A DNA stretch of 64,000 nucleotides from Muribaculaceae bacterium (GTDB lineage: Bacteria > Bacteroidota > Bacteroidia > Bacteroidales > Muribaculaceae), in contig JAFYNZ010000041.1 of assembly GCA_017547845.1 (NCBI GenBank), forward strand, positions 1 through 64,000. Reading direction: 5' to 3'. This document shows positions 48,308 to 57,363 of the stretch, piece after piece. Below the pieces are notes generated by a model. That model was given only the letters and a program-made list of their open reading frames with translations, ran no database searches and was not told the origin of the DNA. How positions within the stretch are numbered: position 1 is the first letter of the stretch; each line of letters starts with the position of its first letter. Made by a program: the position numbers and the translations under genes.

Positions 48308-49258
48308 TTAAAACTCGTCGCCTATCTTGTAGTTGTTGCGTTCGGCAGAGTTGCGAGTGATGAGTTCGCCGACAAAGCCTGTGAGGAAGAATTGAGTGCC
48401 GACTACGATAGCCGCCAATGCGAGGTAGAAGTAGACCGAGTTGGTGACATAGAAGTTGTAGTCGTCTGAGAAGATGCTGACGCATTTAAGCGTGAGCACT
48501 ATCATTACAGCGATGAAGCCGAGCAGAAACATCAGTGAGCCGAGAAGGCCGAAGATGTGCATCGGTTTGATGCCGAATTTGGTCTGAAACCAGAGTGTCG
48601 CCAAGTCGAGGTAGCCATTGACAAATCGGTCGAGACCAAACTTGGTGGTGCCGTATTTGCGAGCTTGGTGTTGCACAACCTTTTCGCCTATCTTGGTGTA
48701 GCCGGCGTTTTTGGCGAGGTATGGGATGTAGCGGTGCATGTCGCCATAGACTTCGATGTGCTTGACGACTGCTTTGCGATATGCTTTAAGACCGCAGTTG
48801 AAGTCGTGAAGGTTTTTGATGCCGCTGACTTTGCGAGCTGTGGCGTTGAACAGCTTGGTTGGGATAGTCTTGGAGAGAGGATCGTAGCGTTTCTTCTTCC
48901 AACCCGACACGAGGTCGTAGCTTTCGCGTGTGATCATACGATATAGTTCGGGGATCTCGTCAGGACTATCTTGGAGGTCGGCATCCATGGTGATTACGAC
49001 ATCGCCTTGAGCGCGAGCGAAACCGGTGTTGAGTGCCGGTGACTTGCCGTAGTTGCGGGAGAACGACACGCCGTGGATGTTGGGGTTTTGTGTAGCGAGA
49101 TTGTTGATTACTTCCCACGATTCATCGGTGCTACCATCGTTGACAAAGATGATTTCGTAGCTGAACGAGTTGTCTTTCATCACGCGTTCGATCCATGATG
49201 TGAGTTCGGGAAGCGATTCTGCTTCGTTGTAGAGAGGTATTACTACTGATATATCCAT
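48308..49258 (-). CDS. Family 2 glycosyltransferase, DPM1/GtrB-like
   Basis: 316 aa. GT-A fold start MDISVVIPLYNEAESLPEL, the DxD-type motif TMDADLQDSPDE near 90, and the conserved NCGLKAYRKAV near 160. Two C-terminal membrane helices (about 233-255 and 268-292) match undecaprenyl- or polyprenyl-phosphate sugar transferases. It probably loads a sugar onto a lipid carrier at the inner membrane. Second gene of an operon starting with DUF4199 (10-bp gap), a pair common in Bacteroidota. Confidence 0.93.
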   Translation of the reverse strand: MDISVVIPLYNEAESLPELTSWIERVMKDNSFSYEIIFVNDGSTDESWEVINNLATQNPNIHGVSFSRNYGKSPALNTGFARAQGDVVITMDADLQDSPDEIPELYRMITRESYDLVSGWKKKRYDPLSKTIPTKLFNATARKVSGIKNLHDFNCGLKAYRKAVVKHIEVYGDMHRYIPYLAKNAGYTKIGEKVVQHQARKYGTTKFGLDRFVNGYLDLATLWFQTKFGIKPMHIFGLLGSLMFLLGFIAVMIVLTLKCVSIFSDDYNFYVTNSVYFYLALAAIVVGTQFFLTGFVGELITRNSAERNNYKIGDEF

Positions 49259-49268
49259 AGTCGTGTTG

Positions 49269-49829
49269 TTAGATGTCGTTGTCGTTGTCGGGCAAGTTGC
49301 GTTTGACGAATTTGTGGATTATAGGGGTATAGATTATTGAGAGCACCGAGCCGATGAAGAGCATCACCCACGACATTGACAGGCAGAAGTCGGTCGTAGT
49401 CGGGAGTTGTCCTGTCTCCACTGCTTTGCGTAGAAGTTCTATTTCGGCAGCGTGTTGCGATGCCTCCGGTCCACTGGCGATGAAGTCGGCTGTAGTTGTA
49501 GCAAACTTGGCAAAGAAGTCGGGCTCAACGTAGTAGATAAATCCCGCTGTCACTGCGCTGCAGATGAGGCAACCGAAGAAGTAGACATAGATGCCCATCG
49601 TCCAGATGGCATAGGTGTACTTCAGTTCAAGTATACGCTTATAGGCTCGCGCTAAGATAATCCATGTGATGACCGGAATGCCCATCATTAAGAAGAATAC
49701 AGCCATCGTCAACGTTATGTTGTAGAGACTCCATAGGAAACACAACGCAATAATCGACATGTATAGCCCCATTATCAGGCCATACTCTGCTCCGTGTTGT
49801 ATTAGAGGCTTTTCATTGGTTGTCTTCAT
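49269..49829 (-). CDS. DUF4199 membrane protein
   Basis: 186 aa with four membrane helices (about 12-32, 38-60, 72-98 and 150-172), the last two separated by a loop with FAKFATTTADFIASG. The length, helix plan and position directly before a GT2 gene fit DUF4199. No catalytic motif seen. A -7 box (TAACTTTG, 49859-49866) lies 30 bp upstream and should drive the four-gene operon. Confidence 0.88.
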   Translation of the reverse strand: MKTTNEKPLIQHGAEYGLIMGLYMSIIALCFLWSLYNITLTMAVFFLMMGIPVITWIILARAYKRILELKYTYAIWTMGIYVYFFGCLICSAVTAGFIYYVEPDFFAKFATTTADFIASGPEASQHAAEIELLRKAVETGQLPTTTDFCLSMSWVMLFIGSVLSIIYTPIIHKFVKRNLPDNDNDI

Positions 49830-49858
49830 ACCGATGCCTATTTTGTCGTTTAATACTG

Positions 49859-49866
49859 CAAAGTTA
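49859..49866 (-). promoter_or_regulatory. -7 box of the DUF4199-GT2-DUF6452-DUF6048 operon
   Basis: TAACTTTG on the minus strand, 30 bp before the start at 49829. No clear -33 box. Confidence 0.5.
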
Positions 49867-49912
49867 AGGAATTTCTGCGAATATCTGCGTTAATATTTGT
49901 ATAAATGAATCA

Positions 49913-49942
49913 AGCCACCACAAGTTTCGTCTCGTAGTGGCT
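49913..49942 (-). terminator. Probable terminator of the DUF5723-like gene
   Basis: Stem AGCCACTAC/GTGGTGGCT on the minus strand (one G-T wobble) with a 12-nt loop, 24 bp after the stop at 49966. Only a short T-rich stretch follows. Confidence 0.5.
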
Positions 49943-49965
49943 CGATATGGTCGACGTGTATGCTA

Positions 49966-51342
49966 TCAGAATGGGAAATTGATACCGATGTTGAAGCTTG
50001 CGTTGGAGTTCAACGGTATGCCTTGCTTGGCAATGCGGAAGAATGTGTGGTCCATGCCGGCAAAGAGGTTGAAGCCCTTAGGGTGGAGGTTGACGAGCCA
50101 ACCGAATCCGCAGCCGTAGGTGCCGGCCGAGAAGTTGACGCCGGCTGAGAAGATGTCGACAGGTGCCACGTTGGCTGAGAGGCGAAACTCGGTCCATGTG
50201 TGGTCGGCAAGCAGGCGAGTCGTGTTGAGCAATCCGAAGTCGAGTTTGCGATAGAACGGAAACGTGTATTTAGCGCCGACATTGAGCGTTGCACCGAGCA
50301 TACGGGTGCGTGAGCCTTGGTCGCCCATGTCGTTTAGTTCATAGAGCGCTGAGATGTCGTCTTTGATTTTCTCGAGCTCGTTGTCGAAACTGTTGAGAGA
50401 TTCATCGTCGATGCTGAATGTGTAGATTCCGGTGGTGAATGTCTGCTCGCCGTCGGTCGAAGCGACGATGTCGCTGCTCCATGATATGAAACCTAAGTCG
50501 TTGAGTGCAAGGCTGAATTCCCAGTCGTCGTTGAGTCGGTAGATAGCACCGAGGTCGAGTGCTGCACCAAATCCGCTGATGACGTTGAATTGCGATGTGT
50601 CGATGTCGATGCCGTTGACATAACGATGACCTGTCGAGGAGTTGACAGTGGTCTTATAACTCAAGCCGGGCAGACTGGCATGGATAGTGGCATCGGTGAT
50701 GGCTGTCCAGGCATCTTCGCCCAGAGCAAGCTGTGCTCTATTGAAGTTGGCGTCTACGTTGCCTGAGCCAAACAATATTTTCAACGCACCGCCGACACGC
50801 AATTGCTCAGTAATCTGGCGAGAGTGGCCGAGCGACAACTCGCTATACACATCGGCGTGAACATTGAAGTCGGAGATGTCGTAGGCGGTGTTGGACAACC
50901 CCTCTTTTGCCAGCGAGAAGATGCCACGAGGGATAGAGGTGTCGATATTAGTGCGGAGGTTAAGTCCGATAGTGTTGTAGCCACCCCAAGCCTTAAAACC
51001 TGCGCTGAGGATGTCGAGGCGAATGTTTGAGCCTATGATGTTGTGGTCTTCGATGTTGCTCATAAACTCGTCAGTGTTGACCAGCGGATTGAGAAACGTA
51101 GTCGTCTGACCATTGACATTGTAGAGCACATCAGTCAAATGGAGGTTGCCACGAATGCCGAAGTTGACATTGCCGAGCACAGGCATTGCCACATAATTGT
51201 TTTCATTGCCATATGCGGGGTTGAGGTGGTGACGATAGGTGTATTCGTCGACAAAGTAGCCCGAATTGGTGTTCTGCGCTGTGGCTAAGGTGCTTGAAAT
51301 CAGCGATAAAGCTATCAAGCTGTTGCGATATAATGATTTCAT
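49966..51342 (-). CDS. DUF5723-type outer membrane protein
   Basis: 458 aa with signal peptide MKSLYRNSLIALSLISSTLA. The start TAQNTNSGYFVDEYTYRHHLNPAYGNE is a hallmark of DUF5723, followed by alternating beta strands of an outer-membrane barrel (NLRTNIDTSIPRGIFSLAKE, SAGVNFSAGTYGCGFGWLVN) to the end. It is 44 bp downstream of the lipoprotein gene on the same strand and probably co-transcribed. Role unknown; the two may form an envelope pair. Confidence 0.87.
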   Translation of the reverse strand: MKSLYRNSLIALSLISSTLATAQNTNSGYFVDEYTYRHHLNPAYGNENNYVAMPVLGNVNFGIRGNLHLTDVLYNVNGQTTTFLNPLVNTDEFMSNIEDHNIIGSNIRLDILSAGFKAWGGYNTIGLNLRTNIDTSIPRGIFSLAKEGLSNTAYDISDFNVHADVYSELSLGHSRQITEQLRVGGALKILFGSGNVDANFNRAQLALGEDAWTAITDATIHASLPGLSYKTTVNSSTGHRYVNGIDIDTSQFNVISGFGAALDLGAIYRLNDDWEFSLALNDLGFISWSSDIVASTDGEQTFTTGIYTFSIDDESLNSFDNELEKIKDDISALYELNDMGDQGSRTRMLGATLNVGAKYTFPFYRKLDFGLLNTTRLLADHTWTEFRLSANVAPVDIFSAGVNFSAGTYGCGFGWLVNLHPKGFNLFAGMDHTFFRIAKQGIPLNSNASFNIGINFPF

Positions 51343-51386
51343 CTGTTGTCTGAATTTAGGTGGTTATAAAAGTTGCCTAAGCGTGA

Positions 51387-53129
51387 TTATAGTTTGGTGG
51401 TGTACTTGCCCGACACTCTGACCTTGATGCCTTTGAGCGAAATGCTTTGGCTTGGCTTCAACGATGTTTCCGAACCATCTGGTTGAGCGACTGCTTCAAA
51501 CATGATGCCGTCGAGGTCGGTGATTTCGCCTGTCACAACGATGTCGAGTGGGAACGCTTTGGCATTGGCAGGTATCTCGATAGGGCTTACTTGCACGTTC
51601 TGAATGCGATTGCCATTCTTGTCCATAGGATAAACGGCCATTTTTGCACCGATAGGGAGGTCGGTCGAGATGTCGGCAGTGATATTAATTTGGCTGATAG
51701 TCAAGTCTTCTGTTACATCGCTGCTGAGGCCGTCGACAATCTCATTGTAGACGATGATTGATTCCTTGGCAAGGGCCAACGGACTGTAGAACAGATAGCG
51801 ACCTTTGACCTTACCCATGTCGACACCGATTTCGACATTTTCCACCATCTGCTCAGGGATACAAGGGTTGACCAATGAAATGTCGATAGAGGTAGGCACG
51901 CCATTGCCACTGAGCACATCGCCAAGTGTAGAGAATGGTACATGTGTTGCACCATCGAAGCCCTCGTAGAATGTTTCAGGCACGTTAGGCGAGAGACAGA
52001 ATAGCTGGTTGCCGGTGCCTTGTTCGTAGCCAAGAGTGAAATAGCCATTGTCGAGAGTATACTCCTTGTCCTCGAGACCCGGACGATGAGTGGTAAACTT
52101 GAGCCCTGTCTGAGCCGATACCTTATAAGGCGCTGCAGGGTTGTTGATGCTTAGGTAAATCTGAGGGTTGGCGATATGCAAGTCTGTCTGCTCCTGAGTC
52201 AAGACAGCCGGAAGGTCGGTCAGATAGATTGGAGCGATGTCGAAACCATCGAAATCATACTTGATAGCGCCCGAGAAGCTGGTCACATCGATGTCGCTGA
52301 AGTCACACTCTTTGGTCAGACCGATTTGCTTTGGAAGCTTGGAGATGTCGTCGGTTACGACAACGATTTTACCCTCGGCGAGAGTAATCTTTTCGTCGAA
52401 GGTCATAGAATTGAGCACTTGGTCGATAAACAATCCAGCTTGCTCGAAATCGATGCCCTCAATATCCACATCAAGCTTCACACCATTGTCGACAGTAGGC
52501 AAGTGGTCAATAGTAAGTGTGCCGGTCTCAGTGTCGTAAATACCCGGGTGATTGCTGATTTCAAGGCCCTTAGGAAGATGAATTGTGATATCCTTAAAAT
52601 CGATGCTGAGGTGGTCATCGGCATTCAAACCCTCAATGCGAAGCTTAGTGCTGACGCTCATCTTAGCCTCAATGCGTTTCAAAGAGACAAGATGCTCACT
52701 GAGATTGGAGATTTCATATCGATAGTTGGACAAATCTTCCTTCAGATGGTATACGGCCGTGATAGGCTCATTGGCGGCTGCACGGCGTTGCAACTCGCTT
52801 GCCTCAGGAAGCACAAGATCGAGATAATTCACAGTCTTGTCGCTGTCGGGAGCATCAGCGTGGATAGGATCAATCATCAGATTGTCGGACTCAAACTCGC
52901 CCTCCTCAAAGAGCACATATTCGCCATTGACAACCCTGATGCGGCCATCATTATTGACATTAATCACATCGTCAAGCGTGATATCCTCAATATTAAGAGG
53001 TAAAGCCAAACCGTTGACCTTGAGTTCGGCACTGGTGTCTATGTTGGATAAGTCATAGGCATCGTCTACACATCCGGATAGCAGAAACGCGCCCACCACC
53101 GGGAACAAGAAATTGCTACGTAGTCTCAT
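51387..53129 (-). CDS. Large lipoprotein of unknown function
   Basis: 580 aa. Lipobox GAFLLSGCVDD (Cys near residue 20), then DAYDLSNIDTSAELKVNGLA. The rest is beta-rich with repeated Ig-like units (for example SIDFKDITIHLPKGLEISNH and KIVVVTDDISKLPKQIGLTK). I recognise no named family. It lies directly upstream of the DUF5723-like barrel gene. Probably anchored in the outer membrane. Confidence 0.75.
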   Translation of the reverse strand: MRLRSNFLFPVVGAFLLSGCVDDAYDLSNIDTSAELKVNGLALPLNIEDITLDDVINVNNDGRIRVVNGEYVLFEEGEFESDNLMIDPIHADAPDSDKTVNYLDLVLPEASELQRRAAANEPITAVYHLKEDLSNYRYEISNLSEHLVSLKRIEAKMSVSTKLRIEGLNADDHLSIDFKDITIHLPKGLEISNHPGIYDTETGTLTIDHLPTVDNGVKLDVDIEGIDFEQAGLFIDQVLNSMTFDEKITLAEGKIVVVTDDISKLPKQIGLTKECDFSDIDVTSFSGAIKYDFDGFDIAPIYLTDLPAVLTQEQTDLHIANPQIYLSINNPAAPYKVSAQTGLKFTTHRPGLEDKEYTLDNGYFTLGYEQGTGNQLFCLSPNVPETFYEGFDGATHVPFSTLGDVLSGNGVPTSIDISLVNPCIPEQMVENVEIGVDMGKVKGRYLFYSPLALAKESIIVYNEIVDGLSSDVTEDLTISQINITADISTDLPIGAKMAVYPMDKNGNRIQNVQVSPIEIPANAKAFPLDIVVTGEITDLDGIMFEAVAQPDGSETSLKPSQSISLKGIKVRVSGKYTTKL

Positions 53130-53163
53130 GATATAATAAATTTAGTAAGTTTATAAAAATGTA

Positions 53164-53293
53164 TATGGTATCGTTCGTTAGTTGCGTAATCGTTTGCCAG
53201 GTAGCTCACCTCCTCAGTCATTTATGGCAGACATAGTCGCTTGTCGGTTTGCTTGCTCTTCAGTCGTTTGTGGTTGACATAATCGTTTGCCCA
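53164..53293. repeat. Decayed 46-47-bp tandem repeat, about three units
   Basis: The units share CTCnTCAGTCnTTTnTGG, then GACATAnTCGnTTGnC; 53210-53248 and 53256-53293 align at an offset of 46 bp, and a more decayed copy lies before them. Confidence 0.6.
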
Positions 53294-53612
53294 ATGCTGT
53301 ACTTTGGCAGTCGCAAAATAGTGCCGAAGTTACTTGCCGAGCCGCTTGCTCAGACAGATGTGTACAGATGCTAAAATTGTTTGTCAAAGACGATTGAGAT
53401 TGCGTCGACAGACAGATTACACGGATATAATAAATGAGAGGCATCTCCGACAGTGCAAATCGCATAACTCACATGCAGAGCGGAGTTTGCCATCTATAAT
53501 AGTAGGAGACAAAGGTAGCATAAAAAATCGATAATCCCAAGCATCTCTCCCCAAAAATCAATAATAATCCCATCATGATTGGAAACTAATGACATGAGCA
53601 CCATATGAATAT

Positions 53613-53678
53613 CATCGACGACTGAGATATATACTGTACACGACAGAGATAGAAGTTGTACACGGCAGAGATAAATGC
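53613..53678. repeat. Three 22-bp tandem repeats
   Basis: Units at 53613-53634 (decayed), 53635-53656 and 53657-53678. The last two share TGTACACG-CAGAGATA. Confidence 0.6.
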
Positions 53679-53789
53679 TACCAAAAAGATACCAAAAGGC
53701 ATTGATGAATGTTTAAAGTAATCAATAACCTGAAGCACTTGGGGGGTGGAAGGAGAGAATCGGGATGGGGATAAGGGTGGGGTATATAT

Positions 53790-53820
53790 AAAAAAACAGG
53801 CGACTTTCACAAGTAGCCTG
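53790..53820 (-). terminator. Strong intrinsic terminator in the long gap
   Basis: On the minus strand stem CAGGC/GCCTG plus ACTT/AAGT with a 4-nt loop, followed by seven T. No protein gene ends nearby: the closest minus-strand stop (54276) is 455 bp upstream. Confidence 0.85.
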
Positions 53821-53998
53821 CAAAATGCGAATCATAAATCTAATCTTATTTCTACAAACCTAACATAAACGATTTATTTACTAAATCTTGTTGACCTAAA
53901 ATCTTTTCTACCTAAAATTTCCTAAATATGTTTTGCCATTAAGACGAATCATTGTCATTTCAGAAACTCGAAATCATCAAGTGCGTTTCAAATTTCAC
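53790..53998 (-). ncRNA. Candidate small RNA, about 205 nt
   Basis: Bounded by a consensus promoter (54003-54033) and a strong terminator (53790-53820). The AT-rich transcript holds only a 16-codon ORF near its 5' part (starting MTMIRLNGK). It contains repeated GATTTTAGGT-like words. It does not match a known RNA family by eye. Confidence 0.45.
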
Positions 53999-54002
53999 AT
54001 TG

Positions 54003-54033
54003 CAAAGTTACAGCCATTTTCGTGCTCCCACAA
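54003..54033 (-). promoter_or_regulatory. Promoter of the candidate small RNA
   Basis: On the minus strand TTG (54031-54033), 20 bp, TAACTTTG (54003-54010). It matches the consensus used by the protein genes here. Confidence 0.7.
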
Positions 54034-54275
54034 GTATTGTAAACACTATATAAGACTAAATCTAAACTATAAAAATCCTATATAATTGATTACCAATATT
54101 TTAGTATTTTACCAATCTAAGCTTTTGTAAGGCTTGTATATAGGTTGTAAATCGGCTTAAATCTATCTAATTTCGGTCTTTTTTATCAATAAACAAGGGT
54201 TGCTTCCGAAATATTTATAGTGATGTCTCATGAGTTGCAACGGAATTTTGTCGTCTGTATCGTTGAAATCGATGT

Positions 54276-55865
54276 TTAGAATTCGCGACCGATACGCATC
54301 ACGTCTTCGTCAAATGTGTCGCGATTGATGGCTTTGTTGCGCATGCGATTACGATAGGTGTAGATTGTACTTACCGAGTAGTGGAGAATTTGTGAAATTC
54401 GTGTACTCTCTTCGACACCGAGACGCACAAAAGCGTAGATGCGAAGTTCGGTAGGCAATCCGGCACCTTTCTTTACGGTCATCTGTTCCTCTTCGCGAAG
54501 CAACTTATTGATTTCATCGACAAAGTCCGGATAGAGGTCGAGGAAAGCATTGTCAAAGATCTTGTAGAAGTCATCGTTTTGCTCTTCGGTGAATTTTCCC
54601 GATTTGATAAGTTTAAGCAACTCGTCGGTCTGTCCGGCTGCAATTTTGCGGCTGACAAGTTTGCTCATCGACTCGAGTTTGTCGGCATATGATGAGCAGA
54701 GGCCGAGGAAGTTGCCGATGTAGTTGTCTTGCACTTTGCTTGTGGCAGCGAGTTTGCGTTGAGCGTCGCGCAGACGCTTGATGTGGCGTAGCAAGAAGAA
54801 GAATAGCACTGCCGATGCCAAGAGCAACACGGTCACGAGCATGAAATATATCATCAATTCATCGCGCGAAGAATTGATTTTCTGGCGATAGGCATTGTCA
54901 ATCATCGGCACGAAACGAGCGATTGCTACGGCACGCATACGCGCATTGCCGGTCATCGCATCACGCAGCGAAGCGTTGATATAGTTGTAGGCTCTGTCGA
55001 CCTCCCCTTGCTCGTAGAGCCACTGGGCAAGCGTTGGCAACGACAATGTCTCCTTGACGCTACCCTTGATGTCGCATATAGCCGAAAGGGCAAGGTAGCG
55101 TGCATATTGTGCTTCATCACCTTGATTATAGAATGCATCGGCCATCTGATAGGCACACATACCATAGAGGTTGCTATAGTCGGGCAACTCGCCAAGCAGT
55201 TTTTCAAGTATTGCCTTGGCATCTTTGTATTTGCCCTCTTGAATCAGGTGCTCTGCATATATAAATCGGTAATACGATGAATTGCGTGGCAAGAGGTTAA
55301 TCAACGAGTCGTCGTATTGCTTGTATTCTCTATAATATTTCTGATAGTATTGGCTATGGTCGTTGACATAGCTGAGCATGTAGGAATACAGTTGGCGTCC
55401 GGACTTCATCAGTTCGATGCGAAGAGACGACGACATCGGATAGTGTTTCAGCGAGTCCAACGATAGGACTGCCTCTGTGAAAATACCGGCAGCTGAAAGT
55501 GCATTTAGTCGAGCTATCTTACTATGCAATATAAGTGAATCGACGCGTGTAGACTCGGCTAATACAAGCGACTTCTGATAGTAGCTATAGGCAGAGTCGG
55601 TGCTGAATACTCTATACTGGTCGCCGATAGCCATATTCAGTTGCCAACGCTTTAAAAGATTTTTGGTAGGGACTTGACTCAATTCCTTTTGCATTGAGTC
55701 AATCACCACGAGTTTAGCATTGTCATACTTCTTGGAATTGGCCAACGCATCATCAAGCATTCGGAGTTCAGCGGCAGGCAACTTCACCTTCGGCACATAG
55801 TCGGCATAGACGTTTGCTGCCGTCGCTAAACATACGCACAATATTATAAATGCAATCTGTCTCAT
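54276..55865 (-). CDS. DUF6377-type TPR transmembrane regulator
   Basis: 529 aa. Signal peptide (MRQIAFIILCVCLATAANVYA), a periplasmic TPR-like helical region (about 30-320, with SAYSYYQKSLVLAES and EGKYKDAKAILEKLLGELPD), one membrane helix (about 335-357) and a cytoplasmic coiled linker. The C-terminal DNA-binding part (about 455-529) includes LRIYAFVRLGVEESTRISQI and SVSTIYTYRNRMRNKA, LuxR-like in form. This is a one-component sensor design common in Bacteroidales: signal outside, DNA binding inside. A -7 box (55885-55892) lies 20 bp upstream. Confidence 0.87.
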   Translation of the reverse strand: MRQIAFIILCVCLATAANVYADYVPKVKLPAAELRMLDDALANSKKYDNAKLVVIDSMQKELSQVPTKNLLKRWQLNMAIGDQYRVFSTDSAYSYYQKSLVLAESTRVDSLILHSKIARLNALSAAGIFTEAVLSLDSLKHYPMSSSLRIELMKSGRQLYSYMLSYVNDHSQYYQKYYREYKQYDDSLINLLPRNSSYYRFIYAEHLIQEGKYKDAKAILEKLLGELPDYSNLYGMCAYQMADAFYNQGDEAQYARYLALSAICDIKGSVKETLSLPTLAQWLYEQGEVDRAYNYINASLRDAMTGNARMRAVAIARFVPMIDNAYRQKINSSRDELMIYFMLVTVLLLASAVLFFFLLRHIKRLRDAQRKLAATSKVQDNYIGNFLGLCSSYADKLESMSKLVSRKIAAGQTDELLKLIKSGKFTEEQNDDFYKIFDNAFLDLYPDFVDEINKLLREEEQMTVKKGAGLPTELRIYAFVRLGVEESTRISQILHYSVSTIYTYRNRMRNKAINRDTFDEDVMRIGREF

Positions 55866-55975
55866 CTTTATCTTGTAGTTTCTGCAAAGTTAATAAAAAT
55901 CCTCCACAACTATCGCTCTGCTACACATTTTAACTCGCCAACCACCTACGCAAGCAATAAATACACCACCAAATC

Positions 55976-56007
55976 TTTGATAGAGTGATTAATTTAGACT
56001 AACTTTG
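55976..56007 (+). promoter_or_regulatory. Promoter of the M16 peptidase gene
   Basis: TTTG (55976-55979), 20 bp, TAACTTTG (56000-56007). It overlaps the TTG at 56005 that would extend the ORF, so the ATG at 56032 is the start. Confidence 0.85.
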
Positions 56008-56031
56008 CATAGATTTTTGATTAAAGGACTG

Positions 56032-57258
56032 ATGACAAGCAATATCTACAACATATTTACGCTCCCAAACGGTCTGCGATGCGTTCATTATCGCACCACG
56101 GGCAAGGTGCTCTATTGTGGCATCGCTATCAACGCAGGCAGTCGCGATGAAGACGAAGATGTCTACGGATTGGCTCACTTTGTCGAACACACAATTTTCA
56201 AAGGCACAACCCATCGTAGCAGCTGGCATATCAGCAACCGCATGGAGCGTGTCGGAGGCGAACTGAATGCATACACCACTAAGGAGGAAACCGTCGTCTA
56301 CACCGTAGCACCCGAGGGCAACCTTCGTCGCGCAGTCGAGTTGATTGCCGACTTGGTCAAAAACAGCACATTCCCGGCACACGAACTTGAGAAAGAGCGA
56401 GAAGTAGTCATCGACGAAATCAACTCCTACCTTGACAGTCCTTGTGACAGAGTCTACGATGAGTTTGAGGATCTTATCTATAAAGGCAGTTCGATGGGAC
56501 ACAATATCCTCGGTACGCCGGACAGTGTCAGAGGCTTGACAAGTGCGAAATGTCGCGGTTTCATCGATAAATTTTACACGCCACGCAATATGGCCATCTA
56601 TTGCGTCGACCCTTCTCCATTTGATAAAGTGGAGCGTGAAATCACTCGTTATTTCGGCGACCTCGAGTTTCCTGACTTCGACAATGTCAGAGACTTACCC
56701 GTAGCCACTGAGCGATTTGAGACCGTAATTGACAACAATGGTCACCAAGCTCACACTCTGATGGGGGCAAGGCTTTTCGGTAAGTATGACGATCGCCGTC
56801 ACGCACTGTTTTTGCTCAACAACATCATCGGCGGCCCATGTATGAACTCTCGTCTCAACCAAGAGCTACGCGAGAAACGCGGACTCGTCTACACGGTTGA
56901 TTCCACCATCAGCTTGATGAGCAATTGTGGCACATTTCAGATCTATTGTGGCTGCGACCCTTCAAGTCTCAAGCAGTGTAAATCCATTATTCGTCGCGAA
57001 CTCGATAAACTCGCAAATTCTACGATGAAATCGAGTGTTTTGGAACGTGCACGTCGCCAATACATGGGGCAACTCCATATCAGTTCGGAGCATCGCGAGT
57101 CGAGAGCTATCGCCTTGGGCAAGAGTTTGCTCTACTACAACGAAATACACGACATCGAATGGAGTACACAGCGCCTGATGGAGGTCACTGCACAACAAAT
57201 TCGCGACATCGCAGAACTTATCCACCCCGACAATTGCAGCTCGTTGACTATAATGTAG
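56032..57258 (+). CDS. M16-family zinc peptidase
   Basis: 408 aa from the ATG at 56032. The inverted zinc motif HxxEH is in LAHFVEHTIFKGT near residue 49, and the third ligand is the glutamate in EREVVIDEINSY about 75 residues later. The C-terminal half-domain has GARLFGKYDDRRHALFLLNN and the substrate-binding RGLVYTVDS. Bacterial single-chain M16 proteins of this length act as homodimers that degrade short peptides. No signal peptide, so cytoplasmic. Confidence 0.95.
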   Translation: MTSNIYNIFTLPNGLRCVHYRTTGKVLYCGIAINAGSRDEDEDVYGLAHFVEHTIFKGTTHRSSWHISNRMERVGGELNAYTTKEETVVYTVAPEGNLRRAVELIADLVKNSTFPAHELEKEREVVIDEINSYLDSPCDRVYDEFEDLIYKGSSMGHNILGTPDSVRGLTSAKCRGFIDKFYTPRNMAIYCVDPSPFDKVEREITRYFGDLEFPDFDNVRDLPVATERFETVIDNNGHQAHTLMGARLFGKYDDRRHALFLLNNIIGGPCMNSRLNQELREKRGLVYTVDSTISLMSNCGTFQIYCGCDPSSLKQCKSIIRRELDKLANSTMKSSVLERARRQYMGQLHISSEHRESRAIALGKSLLYYNEIHDIEWSTQRLMEVTAQQIRDIAELIHPDNCSSLTIM

Positions 57259-57363
57259 TTAAACCATTTATCGCTAAAGATAGTCTAAAAGCATGTATTA
57301 TCTATTCCTCGACCACTAATTAACCCAATTAATATTAACTTCGCAATCAAATAGACTCACAAT

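Larger units (their letters stand above)
53130..54275. other. Long intergenic region, 1146 bp
   Basis: No protein gene is supported. It contains decayed tandem repeats with 46-47-bp period (53164-53293), three 22-bp repeats (53613-53678), a strong minus-strand terminator (53790-53820), a full minus-strand promoter (54003-54033) and an AT-rich stretch up to the DUF6377-like gene. The promoter and terminator together suggest a small RNA. Confidence 0.65.

Noticed and set aside
53586..53810. 74-codon minus-strand ORF in the long gap
   Set aside because: It starts inside the terminator hairpin, crosses the 22-bp repeats, and has no promoter or plausible protein features.
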